Assembly (NCBI GenBank): GCA_026126065.1
Contig: JAHCJY010000004.1
Location: forward strand, 1 to 64,000
Reading direction: 5' to 3'
Length of the DNA: 64,000 nucleotides
Source: Bauldia sp.
GTDB lineage: Bacteria > Pseudomonadota > Alphaproteobacteria > Rhizobiales > Kaistiaceae
Part shown: one piece after another, positions 10,801 through 18,161 of the stretch
How positions within the stretch are numbered: the stretch's first letter is position 1
Layout of the letters: every line of letters starts with the position of its first letter
Program-made: the position numbers and the translations under genes
Notes under the pieces: generated by a model
What the model was told of the DNA's origin: nothing
Seen by the model: only the letters and a program-made list of their open reading frames with translations
Database searches by the model: none

Positions 10801-10924
10801 TGCCCGCCTCGCGGCCTCTCCCGCCGCCTATGCGGGCGTCGCCGCCGCGAGCGCCGAACATGTCTGGCAGGCCCGAACCGCTGCTTCTGCGGGAACGCTC
10901 ATCAAGAGCCTCCTGAAGGACTGA
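7841..10924 (+). CDS. RgpF-domain and GT-B glycosyltransferase
   Basis: About 1027 aa, starting at GTG 7841, which overlaps the previous stop as GTGA; the open frame extends further upstream but lies inside the previous gene. Residues about 5-250 resemble the rhamnan-synthesis RgpF domain (VLVLHLFHEDV, NEGFDVAPFL, LVGKLHTKQG). Residues about 270-345 hold three degenerate FDxxWY/NPLLHY repeats. Residues about 400-690 resemble a CgeB/GT1-type glycosyltransferase (FNILWIISHPDQV, DHWPAMVDFGFVSNRLFD, VLAAGGTPV). Residues about 705-1027 look like a further degenerate GT-B part. Last gene of the polysaccharide operon. Likely transfers several sugars; specificity cannot be read. Confidence 0.78.
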   Translation: MTGRARPKAVLVLHLFHEDVAIDLLRRVRDLDADVDVIATGPRLSRTVASAFAELSRADWVETRNEGFDVAPFLSVLPLLRRRGYDLVGKLHTKQGNSGFGRRWREACFDALIGSKDGVARIVEAFETSPNLCVVGPAGLYLSAAANMTANAEGVQRLASMAFPSLALPSDWGFFAGTMFWTRLAHLKPFIRLSGTVSAWEDGGNKRDGGTAHAVERLFGLMSVVGSGSVGLVPEAGGPIRITREPGSPVEILEALARLGRPSPSPRLGRAERTFIVQTNPLLHYLTSRGVAADPHPLFASEWYARRNAIANNIAPLSDFVARGAMAPDPSPLFRAGSYVGRRPWLKRRDVNPLLHHAIEVEASGLGGDGDGPVETARPHSAPVDLFARAARRQQLRAFLRTSDDLSFAVKIGASRTSPTEWGDVHFAAGLANALGALGKDARVDHREDWHRRNDASDVVICLRGPIRYEPRPGAFNILWIISHPDQVSFEEMEAYDLVYVASDSFAALLSRWVDVPVLSLLQATDESRFAPGRVARPGGSLFFAGNSRGQDRPVVRWALELGLPLEVHGAGWKGIVPARSFGGERIPNAELPRRYAAAAAVLGDHWPAMVDFGFVSNRLFDVLAAGGTPVTDAFPAISRVLGSAPIQVATREELGPAVAEARARPLPTRLAYAERVRRHHGFAARATTMVRDLRAFPSGVFKRPGSGRGPRVHLAYDAGDAPTAWMVDRRLLGPLTTDYAGIGSLSTGGPADPVPPKTDLVIVVPGTTSRAGTWDALVEAARTRRIVVDTGALPSLLRRAPPRLQPLFASAWQVWWPGGDPAAGKVADTERNRIVPDSIDPRLWRDYHRPRQWEFAAAPLRCVVVARAGVDPATSAILEGAIAGAEVDLTVVEASQAATGPWTSVPFPKGRSGYAAFARWLRAQHFHAGLCLGAGATARDADVAFLDFSAAGLLTVAPIALLGPEIAVRGLFVPVATDWSDLPAVLARLAASPAAYAGVAAASAEHVWQARTAASAGTLIKSLLKD

Positions 10925-10944
10925 ACTCCGGCAAGCCACCGCCA

Positions 10945-10957
10945 GAAACCTGGTTTC
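10945..10957. other. 13-bp perfect dyad after the glycan operon
   Basis: GAAACC-T-GGTTTC, just past the stop of the last polysaccharide gene and followed by a G-run. It could be the core of a transcript-end structure or a protein site. No T-tract follows, so I do not call a terminator. Confidence 0.3.
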
Positions 10958-11106
10958 CCGGGGGGCAGCGTTGATACTCGCAGGAGGCTGCGCGAGACGA
11001 TGCCTCGCCGTCATTCTGGCGTCGGCCGCGTCGCAGCGTGGCCTTAACGCGATCGCTAAGATTTTAATCCATCCCTCAACGTGACCTTAGCCCGCCTATG
11101 AGACAA

Positions 11107-11125
11107 CCCTTTTCAATCAAAGGGG
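11107..11125 (+). promoter_or_regulatory. Hairpin that includes the ribosome binding site
   Basis: CCCTTT (11107-11112) pairs with AAAGGG (11119-11124) around a 6-nt loop. The right arm is the Shine-Dalgarno of the ATG at 11132, so folding would hide it. The stem is short and A/T-rich at its end, so the effect may be weak. Confidence 0.35.
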
Positions 11126-11131
11126 AATTCC

Positions 11132-11833
11132 ATGGCCTCCGTGCGTTCGCGTTCCATTTCCGACCGAGCCGAGGCGGACAGCACTACCCCACGCGGGCTG
11201 CGATCGGCCATCGTGCGGGCGGCCGCAATCATCGGGCTGTCCTGCATCGCTGCGGTGACGGCAAATCCGGCGGTCGCGGCGATCGACCGGGTTCTCCTCG
11301 TCGATGTCATGTCCAACTCGCTGTCGCCGCTGGCGCGGTGGAGCGAGCTCCTCGAACGCCATCAGAGCCAGGTTGCCGCCGGCGCCGAATGCCAGGGCCG
11401 TCTGTTCTGCCGCGATGGCTGGTCGCAGCTTGTGGGCGCCCTGGGAGGTGTGGGCCCGCAGGACCTGCTCAGCGAGGTGAACCGCCTGGTCAACCGCGTG
11501 CGCTACGTTCCGGACGTTGCGGACACCTGGTCGACGCCGACCGAGTTCCTGCGCCGGGGCGGCGACTGCGAGGACTTCGCAATCGCGAAATACCTCCTGT
11601 TGCGACAGTTCGGCATTCCCGCCGCGCAGATGCGCATCGTGGTGACCCGGCCACCCAACTCCGAGCCTCATGCCATCCTCCTGGTGGAGACGGCGGGTGG
11701 CACGGTCGCACTCGATAACCTCCGCGAAACGCCCTACGCGTTCGGGCGGCAGGCCGCATCGACGATGGTCTACGCCTTCAACGAGCAGTCGATGTGGCTG
11801 CCCACGGGTCTGCTCAGAGTCACCCAGCGCTAG
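11132..11833 (+). CDS. Transglutaminase-like cysteine peptidase (BTLCP), secreted
   Basis: A 233-aa protein of the bacterial transglutaminase-like cysteine proteinase family (LapG-like). An N-terminal hydrophobic signal segment (about residues 25-48) ends in ANPAVAA, so it acts outside the cytoplasm. The catalytic triad is visible: Cys in GGDCEDFA, His in EPHAILLVE, Asp in VALDNLRE. Relatives cleave surface adhesins under c-di-GMP control; no LapD or adhesin gene is next to it. The start has AAAGGGG 7 nt upstream. The stop codon TAG is made of the target-site TA plus the first base of an insertion sequence, so the protein is unaltered by the insertion. Confidence 0.85.
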   Translation: MASVRSRSISDRAEADSTTPRGLRSAIVRAAAIIGLSCIAAVTANPAVAAIDRVLLVDVMSNSLSPLARWSELLERHQSQVAAGAECQGRLFCRDGWSQLVGALGGVGPQDLLSEVNRLVNRVRYVPDVADTWSTPTEFLRRGGDCEDFAIAKYLLLRQFGIPAAQMRIVVTRPPNSEPHAILLVETAGGTVALDNLRETPYAFGRQAASTMVYAFNEQSMWLPTGLLRVTQR

Positions 11834-11877
11834 GGTCCGTACTCAATAGGGATTCACAGCACAGTAGGGATGTGATT

Positions 11878-11901
11878 CAAGGTGTCCGGGAGGGCACCTT
11901 G
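11878..11901 (+). promoter_or_regulatory. Hairpin with the transposase ribosome binding site in its loop
   Basis: CAAGGTG (11878-11884) pairs perfectly with CACCTTG (11895-11901), and the 10-nt loop contains GGGAGGG, the Shine-Dalgarno of the ATG at 11902. Such structures in insertion sequences can limit transposase translation from read-through transcripts. The effect here is inferred. Confidence 0.55.
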
Positions 11902-12659
11902 ATGAAGCATCTTTACTGGCTGGACGACGCGGCGTGGGCGAAGATCGAGCCCCATTTGCCGCGTGGTCGTCGCGGGGCGCATCGGGTCGACGATCGCCGG
12001 GTGATCAGCGGGATCATCCACATGCTCCGGACTGGAGCGCGGTGGCGTGACTGCCCGGCTGCCTACGGTCCGTACACGACGATCTACAATCGCTACCATC
12101 GCTGGAGCCAGCAGGGTGTCTGGTTCGACGTCTTCCAGGCACTGACGGGCATGAGCGGGGTCTGGGGCGGCGGTGCGATCGATGCCACCCACATCAAGGC
12201 GCATCGCTCGGCATCGGGCGCAAAAGGGGGGACTTCGCGCAGGCCATTGGTCGCTCCCGCGGCGGACGAACCACCAAAATCCACGCCCTGACGGACGAGG
12301 TCGGACGGCCACGTGTGCTGCGGCTGAGCGCCGGCAACGTCAATGATGGCACCATGGCGACGGCGCTGATCGGTGCCGCAGCCCCGATCAGCCACCTCCT
12401 GGCCGATCGCGCCTACGACGCAATTGCCTTGCGCACCTGGCTCGCCGAGCGCGGCACACTCGCCGTCATTCCCTCGACCCGAAGTCGCAAGGCCCCCATC
12501 CCGCACGATCGGGACCTCTACAGGCAGCGCAACCGGATCGAGCGCATGTTCTGCCGGCTCAAAGACTACCGACGCGTCGCAACCCGGTACGACAAACTCG
12601 CCAGAAACTACGACGCCGCCATCCACATCGCTGCAATCGCAGCCTTCTGGCTCAATTGA
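11902..12659 (+). CDS. IS5-family transposase made by -1 frameshift
   Basis: Frame A runs from ATG 11902 to a stop at 12291. Frame B continues to TGA 12659. At 12222-12231 the frame-A codons read GCA AAA GGG GGG, giving the slippery A_AAA_GGG followed by more G. A -1 shift there yields ...SGAKGGDFAQAIGRSRG, the normal family continuity. The DDE catalytic residues are in GGAIDATHIK (frame A), LLADRAYD and RNRIERMFCRLKDYRR (frame B). The joined product is about 252 aa, a normal size. The frame break is therefore programmed rather than decay. The stop codon lies in the right inverted repeat. Confidence 0.88.
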
Positions 12660-12907
12660 GTCCCGACCCTAGCTGCGCCACGCCGCGGCAGGTCGGGAAA
12701 CGCGCGCTTCCGGCGCGGCCATGCGATCCGTGCGGCGTAGTTCCGCCACGCCGCGCATTGACCGGGACGGGTCGGGGCGCGACGAATGGATGGCCGGTCA
12801 CCGCCGGTCGATCCATTCAGGAGCGGATGGACGTCCGGGGTGGTCTTCCCGACTGTGCCCGCGGTCCGATCCCGGGCCGGATCCATCGTCAAACGCCGGA
12901 CGCCTCC

Positions 12908-13804
12908 ATGGCCAAACCCGACGCCATCAGCAGCGTGGATATTCCTCTGGACTGGAGCGACTACGCTCCGGAGCCTTTCGTCGAGTCGTATGGCGGTCTC
13001 GACAGCGCGGCCTGGGAAGCCAAGGTCATCCGCTCGATCGACGAGCCCAGCCAGGACGGTATTGCGTTTCCGCGGTTCCCACCCGTCGCGATGCAGGAGC
13101 GGATTCACGGCCATTCGGATGCGACGGCCGTCCGGGAAGCGTTCGCGTTCCACCGGCTGGTCAGCGACTTCGCGGCAAGGCTGCAGTCGGAGATCGGTCG
13201 AGACACCACGATCCTGGATTTTGGCTCAGGATGGGGTCGTATCGTTCGCCCCTTCATGGCGAGGACCGAACTCAACAACATCATCGGTTTCGAGCCCAAT
13301 CCGCTGTTCGTCCAGGTCGCCCGCGCTCTCAATCCGTATGTGTCGTTCGTCTCAGGCAGCTTTGGGCCGCCGACCGTATTCGCCGACGGCCGGTTCGACG
13401 TGATCGTCGCCTGGTCGGTGTTCACCCACCTTCCCGTCCCGCTGGGGCGACGCTGGCTGGACGAACTGGCAAGAATCCTTCGCCCCGGTGGGCTCCTCTT
13501 CGTCACCGCGTGGGGCGAGCGGTTCATCGACCAGCTCGTCGCTCAGAAGAAGCGCCTCAGCGCGGGCCTCGAGGTCCACTGGTTCCAGAAGCAGGTCATC
13601 GAGGCCGTCGGTGACCTTGATGATCTCAGGGCGCGTCACCGCGCCGGAGAGGTCGTCTTCGTCCCCTCCCCGCAATACCCCGACTATGGCGATACGTTCA
13701 TGTCCGGGCGCGGCGCCCGGACGATGGCGGGGCCGAGGCTGGTGCTGGTCGCGCATGACGACCACTCCCTCGCACAGGACCTGCTGGTGTACCGGCGTTC
13801 CTGA
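12908..13804 (+). CDS. Class I SAM-dependent methyltransferase
   Basis: About 298 aa from ATG 12908; the open frame extends upstream but the first residues of a plausible protein start here. The SAM-binding loop is ILDFGSGWGR, followed by an acidic end of strand 2 (IGFEPNP), and the motif-IV/post-IV region FDVIVAWSVFTHLP and LARILRPGGLLFVTAWGE is typical of class I enzymes. No signal peptide. Residues before the SAM loop form an about 95-aa extension of unknown role. The substrate cannot be told. It lies directly downstream of the insertion sequence, which may have separated it from its original promoter. Confidence 0.75.
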   Translation: MAKPDAISSVDIPLDWSDYAPEPFVESYGGLDSAAWEAKVIRSIDEPSQDGIAFPRFPPVAMQERIHGHSDATAVREAFAFHRLVSDFAARLQSEIGRDTTILDFGSGWGRIVRPFMARTELNNIIGFEPNPLFVQVARALNPYVSFVSGSFGPPTVFADGRFDVIVAWSVFTHLPVPLGRRWLDELARILRPGGLLFVTAWGERFIDQLVAQKKRLSAGLEVHWFQKQVIEAVGDLDDLRARHRAGEVVFVPSPQYPDYGDTFMSGRGARTMAGPRLVLVAHDDHSLAQDLLVYRRS

Positions 13805-13905
13805 CTGCGACGCCCTGCCGCGCCGTTCCGGCGGGCAATAGTCCGTAAAACTTTCAATAACTTATCGCAGGTTAATGAGACCCGGCCGGTTGGGGCGCAT
13901 CTGAC

Positions 13906-13926
13906 CTCCTCGTTACGTACGAGGAG
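13906..13926 (+). promoter_or_regulatory. 8-bp hairpin containing the ribosome binding site
   Basis: CTCCTCGT (13906-13913) pairs perfectly with ACGAGGAG (13919-13926) around TACGT. The right arm is the Shine-Dalgarno of the ATG at 13935, so the fold would block initiation until opened. Confidence 0.5.
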
Positions 13927-13934
13927 TTGGATCG

Positions 13935-14351
13935 ATGTCCCGCAAGCTTGGCCTTCTGGCGACGCTTAGTTCGCTCGCCGCAGCGGGTGTCGTGATGACC
14001 CCCCTGGCTGCGTCGGCGCAAGCCGACCCCTTCTTTGGGCTGGTGACACAGCTTGCGGAGTCCTGCCTCGTGGAAGCGCCGCCCGGCGTCTACAACGTGG
14101 TCACGGCACCGGCGCGGATTGCAGCCTGCTGCGCGGTGGTCCGGCGCATCGGCCCCGAGAACATGGACTTCCTCCAGGCCGTTGCCTTGGCAAATCGTGC
14201 CGACCCGCGCCTCATCGTCCTCGACTCGCAACTGGTGGACGTGCTGCTCTCCTGCCGCCAGGAGGCGCTCGACCGGCTAGCCGAGCTCGCCGTCGCCATC
14301 GCTCCTGCGGCCGGCCCGACACCGTTCGGGACGGAACTCTACACCGGCTGA
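13935..14351 (+). CDS. Secreted small protein, unknown function
   Basis: 138 aa, not recognised. A signal peptide (residues 1-28) ends at AASAQA. The mature part has four cysteines (ESCLVE, ACCAVV, SCRQE) and is mostly predicted helix with no catalytic motif. GAGGAG sits 8-9 bases before the ATG but is buried in a hairpin. No clear operon partner: a methyltransferase lies 130 bp upstream and a secreted ankyrin protein 72 bp downstream, both on the same strand. Confidence 0.6.
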   Translation: MSRKLGLLATLSSLAAAGVVMTPLAASAQADPFFGLVTQLAESCLVEAPPGVYNVVTAPARIAACCAVVRRIGPENMDFLQAVALANRADPRLIVLDSQLVDVLLSCRQEALDRLAELAVAIAPAAGPTPFGTELYTG

Positions 14352-14423
14352 ACTGGACCGGGTCACCAAGGCCGCGTAGGCTTCGGGCCATGTCGCGGAC
14401 CGGTTCATCTGGCGGCCATTCAG

Positions 14424-16043
14424 GTGAGGCGTCCTTTGCGTCGGCTTTTCATCGCGCTGCCCGCGTCAATGGCGTTCGTGTCGCTCTACGCGGACGTCGC
14501 GTTGGCCCAGGACGCCGGCGTGCTTGCCGCACAGACGCAGCTGCGGGCGCTGGGCTACCAGGTTTCGCCGGATGGGTTCACTGGTGCGCGCACGGAAACG
14601 GCGATCCGGCAATTTCAGACGGAGGCCGGCCTGACGGTGACCGGTGAACTGAACCCCGAGACGCGTGAGACCCTCTTCGCCGAGCCGATGATTGCCGCCA
14701 TCGTGGCAGGTGATGTCGCGCAACTTCGGACGCTCCTCGAGGCGGGAGCAAACGCCAACTACAGGGCCGGCCAGGGTCCGGCCGCACTGCTCGTCGCGGC
14801 GAACGATGGAAGCCTGCCGATCCTGGAGGCCCTCCTCGCCGCCGGCGCCGACGTCAGCTTCCAGGATTCCAGCGGTGTGTCCGCCCTGTGGATCGCCGCG
14901 CAGCAGGGACACCTGGAGGTCGTGCAGTCGCTGATCGCAGGATCGGCAGACGTCGATCTCCCCGATGTCGCCGGCGTGACGCCGCTCATGATCGCGGTCG
15001 CCAATTCCCACATTGACGTTGTTCGGTCCCTCCTCGCGGAAGCTGCCGCTCCCGATCTCAAATCCGCTGCGGGTACCACCGCCCTCCTGATCGCTGCGGG
15101 GGACGGCGACGCCGCCATGGCGACGGCACTCCTCGACGGCGCCGCCGCCGTGGATCTGCAGGGCTTCGGCGGGCAATCTCCTCTCATCGCTGCTGCCGCA
15201 CGCGGGTTTGCCCCGGTGGTGGATCTGCTTCTCGAGCGCAGCGCCCAGGTGAACCTTGCGGACGATCGTGGCATGACCGCCCTTGCGTGGGCGGCCGATC
15301 GGGGTCATGCGGGCATCGCGTCGCGCCTGCTCGCCGGTGGAGCGAATGCGGATGCCCGCGATACGCGCGGCTTCACGTCGCTCATGGCTGCGGCCCTTCG
15401 CGGCGACGTTGAGACCGTGACGCTGCTCCTTGGCGGCGCGGCGGCGGTTGATGCGCAGAACAGCGACGGCGAGACGGCGCTGATGCTGGCGGCGCGGAGC
15501 GGCGCGACGCCGGTCGTGCAGGTGCTCCTCGATGGGGGCGCGTCGGCTGGTATCCAGGAGGCGCAGGGGCTGACGGCGCTGATGATCGGGGCCGAGCGGG
15601 GGCACACGGAGGTCGTAACCCTTCTCCTCGCTGCCGGCGCCATGCCCAACGTCCAGGACCGGAACGGCGATACGGCGCTCCTCAGGGCGACGCGGCTGGC
15701 ACGGGTGGAGGTCGTCCAGGCGCTGCTGTCGGCGGGGGCCAATCCGAACGTTCAGAATGCCAGGGCGACGAGCGCCCTGATGATGGCGGCCGAGGCCGGC
15801 GACCTGGCCATCGTGGCGGCGCTGATCGAGGCAGGCGCGGCCCTCGACATGCAGAACCTTGCCCGCGCCAGCGCCGTCGTCCTGGCGGCGGCCAACGGAC
15901 AGCGCGAGGTCTACGACGCCCTTGTCGCGGCAGGCGCGCGCGTCGGTCCGGCGGGGCCAATGCGGCGCTACGCCGAGCCGGTTCCGATCCAGATCGACAA
16001 CCGTGCGCTGCTGCCCGGCGCGGATGCGACGGCCGGGCCGTAG
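14424..16043 (+). CDS. Periplasmic peptidoglycan-binding and ankyrin-repeat protein
   Basis: 539 aa. A signal peptide (cleavage near VALAQD, about residue 29) is followed by one PG_binding_1-type domain (residues about 33-85: TQLRALGYQVSPDGFTGART, then QFQTEAGL). The rest, residues about 88-510, is a run of about 12-13 ankyrin repeats (GxTALMxAAxxGxxxVVxxLLxxGA). The C-terminal 30 residues are unstructured. This would tether a protein-binding solenoid to the cell wall. The start is a GTG at 14424 with no strong ribosome site, so it is moderately sure. It converges with the Crp/Fnr gene, with stops 5 nt apart. Confidence 0.8.
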   Translation: MRRPLRRLFIALPASMAFVSLYADVALAQDAGVLAAQTQLRALGYQVSPDGFTGARTETAIRQFQTEAGLTVTGELNPETRETLFAEPMIAAIVAGDVAQLRTLLEAGANANYRAGQGPAALLVAANDGSLPILEALLAAGADVSFQDSSGVSALWIAAQQGHLEVVQSLIAGSADVDLPDVAGVTPLMIAVANSHIDVVRSLLAEAAAPDLKSAAGTTALLIAAGDGDAAMATALLDGAAAVDLQGFGGQSPLIAAAARGFAPVVDLLLERSAQVNLADDRGMTALAWAADRGHAGIASRLLAGGANADARDTRGFTSLMAAALRGDVETVTLLLGGAAAVDAQNSDGETALMLAARSGATPVVQVLLDGGASAGIQEAQGLTALMIGAERGHTEVVTLLLAAGAMPNVQDRNGDTALLRATRLARVEVVQALLSAGANPNVQNARATSALMMAAEAGDLAIVAALIEAGAALDMQNLARASAVVLAAANGQREVYDALVAAGARVGPAGPMRRYAEPVPIQIDNRALLPGADATAGP

Positions 16044-16048
16044 GAGAT

Positions 16049-16810
16049 CTAATACCTGGCCGGCGCGAGCGATGCGCCGATCGGCCCGGGCATCTCGAGA
16101 TAGGCCGGATCGAACTCGCCGAGGATGCGAAGAGCGTCATAATCGACGATTGTCAGCCGGCGCTGGTCGAGCCTGACCAGGCCCGCACGCCTCAGTTCCT
16201 GAAGCACGCGGTTCACATGAACGGTCGACAATCCGAGGACGTCGGCCAGCTCCTCCTGCGTGAACGGCAGGGAGAATGAGCGATCCACCACCATGGCAAT
16301 GTCACCCATGCGGTGCAGCAGTTCGCAGAACAGGTGTGCAACCTGCCGGTCGGCCATCCGCTGCCCCATGTTCAGGAGCCATTCGCGGAGCGTCCGCAGT
16401 TCCACCTGCGTGAAGCACTGGAACCCGTACTCGATCGCCTTGTGGTCGCGGAACAGGCGTTCGAGAACCCGCCTGGGGACCATCGCGACGCGGCATGCCG
16501 TGACGGTGGCGACGCTGTGGTCAGGAACTCCGCCCAGCGCAGGCTGCGTGTCCTCGAAGTCACCCGGAAGCAGCAGCCCGGTGATCTGCCGCCGCCCTCT
16601 GGCAACGGTCTTGTAGCGGCAGGCGAAGCCATCGAGGAGCGCGACGACCAGATCGCTCGCCCGGCCCTCGACGACGATGTCCTGCCGCGGCTCCACGAGA
16701 CGGCTGTCGGCCAGCGCCGCATTGAGGTCGTGCTCTGCTGCCGGGGGCAGGACTCCGGTCTGGCGTATCCTGAGCAGGCAGGCAGCAGGGGTCGATTGTA
16801 ACACAATCAT
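16049..16810 (-). CDS. Crp/Fnr-family transcriptional regulator
   Basis: About 253 aa from ATG 16810; an upstream GTG at 16861 would add 17 residues. Residues about 20-140 form the cyclic-nucleotide-type beta barrel (GRASDLVVALLDGFACRYK, LLLPGDFEDTQ). Residues about 150-230 form the Crp-type winged helix (FTQEELADVLGLSTVHVNRV). No cysteine cluster of the FNR kind is seen, so an iron-sulfur sensor is not expected. The effector is unknown. It is monocistronic, with tRNA-Ser about 225 bp behind its start on the same strand. Confidence 0.82.
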   Translation of the reverse strand: MIVLQSTPAACLLRIRQTGVLPPAAEHDLNAALADSRLVEPRQDIVVEGRASDLVVALLDGFACRYKTVARGRRQITGLLLPGDFEDTQPALGGVPDHSVATVTACRVAMVPRRVLERLFRDHKAIEYGFQCFTQVELRTLREWLLNMGQRMADRQVAHLFCELLHRMGDIAMVVDRSFSLPFTQEELADVLGLSTVHVNRVLQELRRAGLVRLDQRRLTIVDYDALRILGEFDPAYLEMPGPIGASLAPARY

Positions 16811-17035
16811 GCTACGTTCGTGCCATTCCCTGCGGAACACCGATAGGCCGCCTCCGCACAAGTTGGTACAAATTGCCAGGAACCGAATGTCTCCGGTCGG
16901 TTTCGGCCCGTTTGGGCGCGGTGTGTACTTTGAACATGGTTACCAGATCCGCGCCTGATGAGCTGGAGTTCGCCCGGCTGCAGCCGAATACTGTCTGCCG
17001 CCAGAAGAACCGCTGGACACTCCCGCTCGATGCGC

Positions 17036-17125
17036 TGGCGGACGGGGTGGGATTCGAACCCACGGGACGGTTGCCCGCCCGGCGGTTTTCAAGACCGCTG
17101 CCTTAAACCACTCGGCCACCCGTCC
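17036..17125 (-). tRNA. tRNA-Ser(TGA)
   Basis: A 90-nt minus-strand tRNA. The acceptor GGACGGG pairs with CCCGTCC, and G plus an encoded CCA follow. The anticodon loop reads CTTGAAA (anticodon TGA), the long variable arm is that of a serine tRNA, and the T arm has GGTTCGAATCC. Confidence 0.95.
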
Positions 17126-17385
17126 GGGGTGTCAGTTCGGCGCCTGCCATAGCGGCGCGTTCCCTATCCCATTCACCCAACCATTTCCACCTGGCTTGAT
17201 GCAGGCGGGCAGCGCATCCGAGGCATGGGCGGGTCCCTGCGCGACCAGCCTCGAACGGGCGGCCGAGTGACGCGCCCCGCTCCCCGCGCATCACGTTTCC
17301 GCCGATCGGCGCCCGAACCGATGCGCGCCGGCGATGCCCCTGCTACTCGTGGCGGATCGATGTCGAGGGATTGCGGATACGCTCC

Positions 17386-17399
17386 GTGCGTCGACGCAC
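17386..17399. other. 14-bp perfect palindrome upstream of a secreted-protein gene
   Basis: GTGCGTCGACGCAC, centred 28 bp before the ATG at 17420. It could be an operator. No partner copy was found by eye. Confidence 0.3.
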
Positions 17400-17419
17400 A
17401 CAAATCCAGGGGGTGAAGA

Positions 17420-17872
17420 ATGAGGCTGACCCGAACTCTGTTGGCAACCATTTCCATCGTGTTTGCAGCTCAGCAGGCTGCCGCCGAGGATTGCGCTGTC
17501 TGGTCGGAAGGGCCGACCTTTCCGGCCAAGGAGCTGGTCGCCTACGCCACGGGGATATCGCCCGAGGATATTGTCGATGCGGCCGGCAATGCGCTCGCCG
17601 AGGTGACGGCCGTCCTCCGCCGTGATCGCGAGAACTTCCATTTTGGTGCCGGGCCAGGGCGGGGCGACGAGCCTGACAGCCTGTTCGGCGATGCTGCAAA
17701 CCTGCGTCTCTTCGATGGCGCAAGTGTCATCTTCTATTGCGACTGGCCGACCGATTCGCGGGAGTCCCTCGCTGCAGACATTCTCGGAGCGAGGCTCGAG
17801 AGCCGCACCCACGTCACCGTCTACCTGCGGCCCGATGGTACGGTCGCGCTGCTTATCGAGGCCTGGGGTTGA
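17420..17872 (+). CDS. Secreted small protein, unknown function
   Basis: 150 aa, not recognised. The signal peptide (residues 1-22) ends at AAAEDC. The mature part has two cysteines (EDCAVW and IFYCDWP), which may pair, and an alpha/beta pattern ending in THVTVYLRPDGTVALLIEAWG. GGGGG lies about 6 bases before the ATG. Single gene between tRNA-Ser and the dpp operon, both more than 280 bp away. Confidence 0.6.
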   Translation: MRLTRTLLATISIVFAAQQAAAEDCAVWSEGPTFPAKELVAYATGISPEDIVDAAGNALAEVTAVLRRDRENFHFGAGPGRGDEPDSLFGDAANLRLFDGASVIFYCDWPTDSRESLAADILGARLESRTHVTVYLRPDGTVALLIEAWG

Positions 17873-17978
17873 GCTCGCAGGCTGCCCTCGCCTGTCGGAA
17901 AAGCCGTCTCAGCGCTGGCCATGAGGTATTGAAGCCGCTGGGCGGCGTCGCTGCCGCCAGGCCGGGCGGGCCCGGGAC

Positions 17979-17996
17979 GGCGGAAAATTCTCCGCC
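17979..17996. other. Near-perfect dyad upstream of dppA
   Basis: GGCGGA-AAATTC-TCCGCC in the 289-bp gap between the secreted-protein gene and dppA. It may be the end structure of the upstream transcript or an operator for the importer. No T-run follows. Confidence 0.3.
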
Positions 17997-18161
17997 ATCC
18001 TCGTTCGCAGGAGCAATTCCATTCGCCTATCGCCGGACTTCTCGGGAACTCTGACTACGGGGCTGAGGGGTGTCTGTTGCTTTGTGGCGGAATCCGGGCT
18101 TTGCTGGCGCACCGCGCTGGCGACGGCTCTCCGTACGCCGGTGAATAAGGGGAGACTGCGT

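Larger units (their letters stand above)
11833..12669 (+). mobile_element. IS5-family insertion sequence (IS427-like group), complete
   Basis: 837-bp element. Terminal inverted repeats begin GGGTCCGTACTCAAT at the left and read GGGTCGGGACTCAAT on the opposite strand at the right (13 of 15 identical). It is flanked by TA (11831-11832 and 12670-12671); rejoining the flanks gives CTAG, the typical target of this group. It encodes one two-frame transposase. Both ends and the coding region look intact, suggesting a recent insertion. Confidence 0.9.

Noticed and set aside
11794..12659. Transposase as a pseudogene broken by a frameshift
   Set aside because: The break is at A_AAA_GGG, the expected programmed -1 site, and both frames keep their DDE residues and family continuity.
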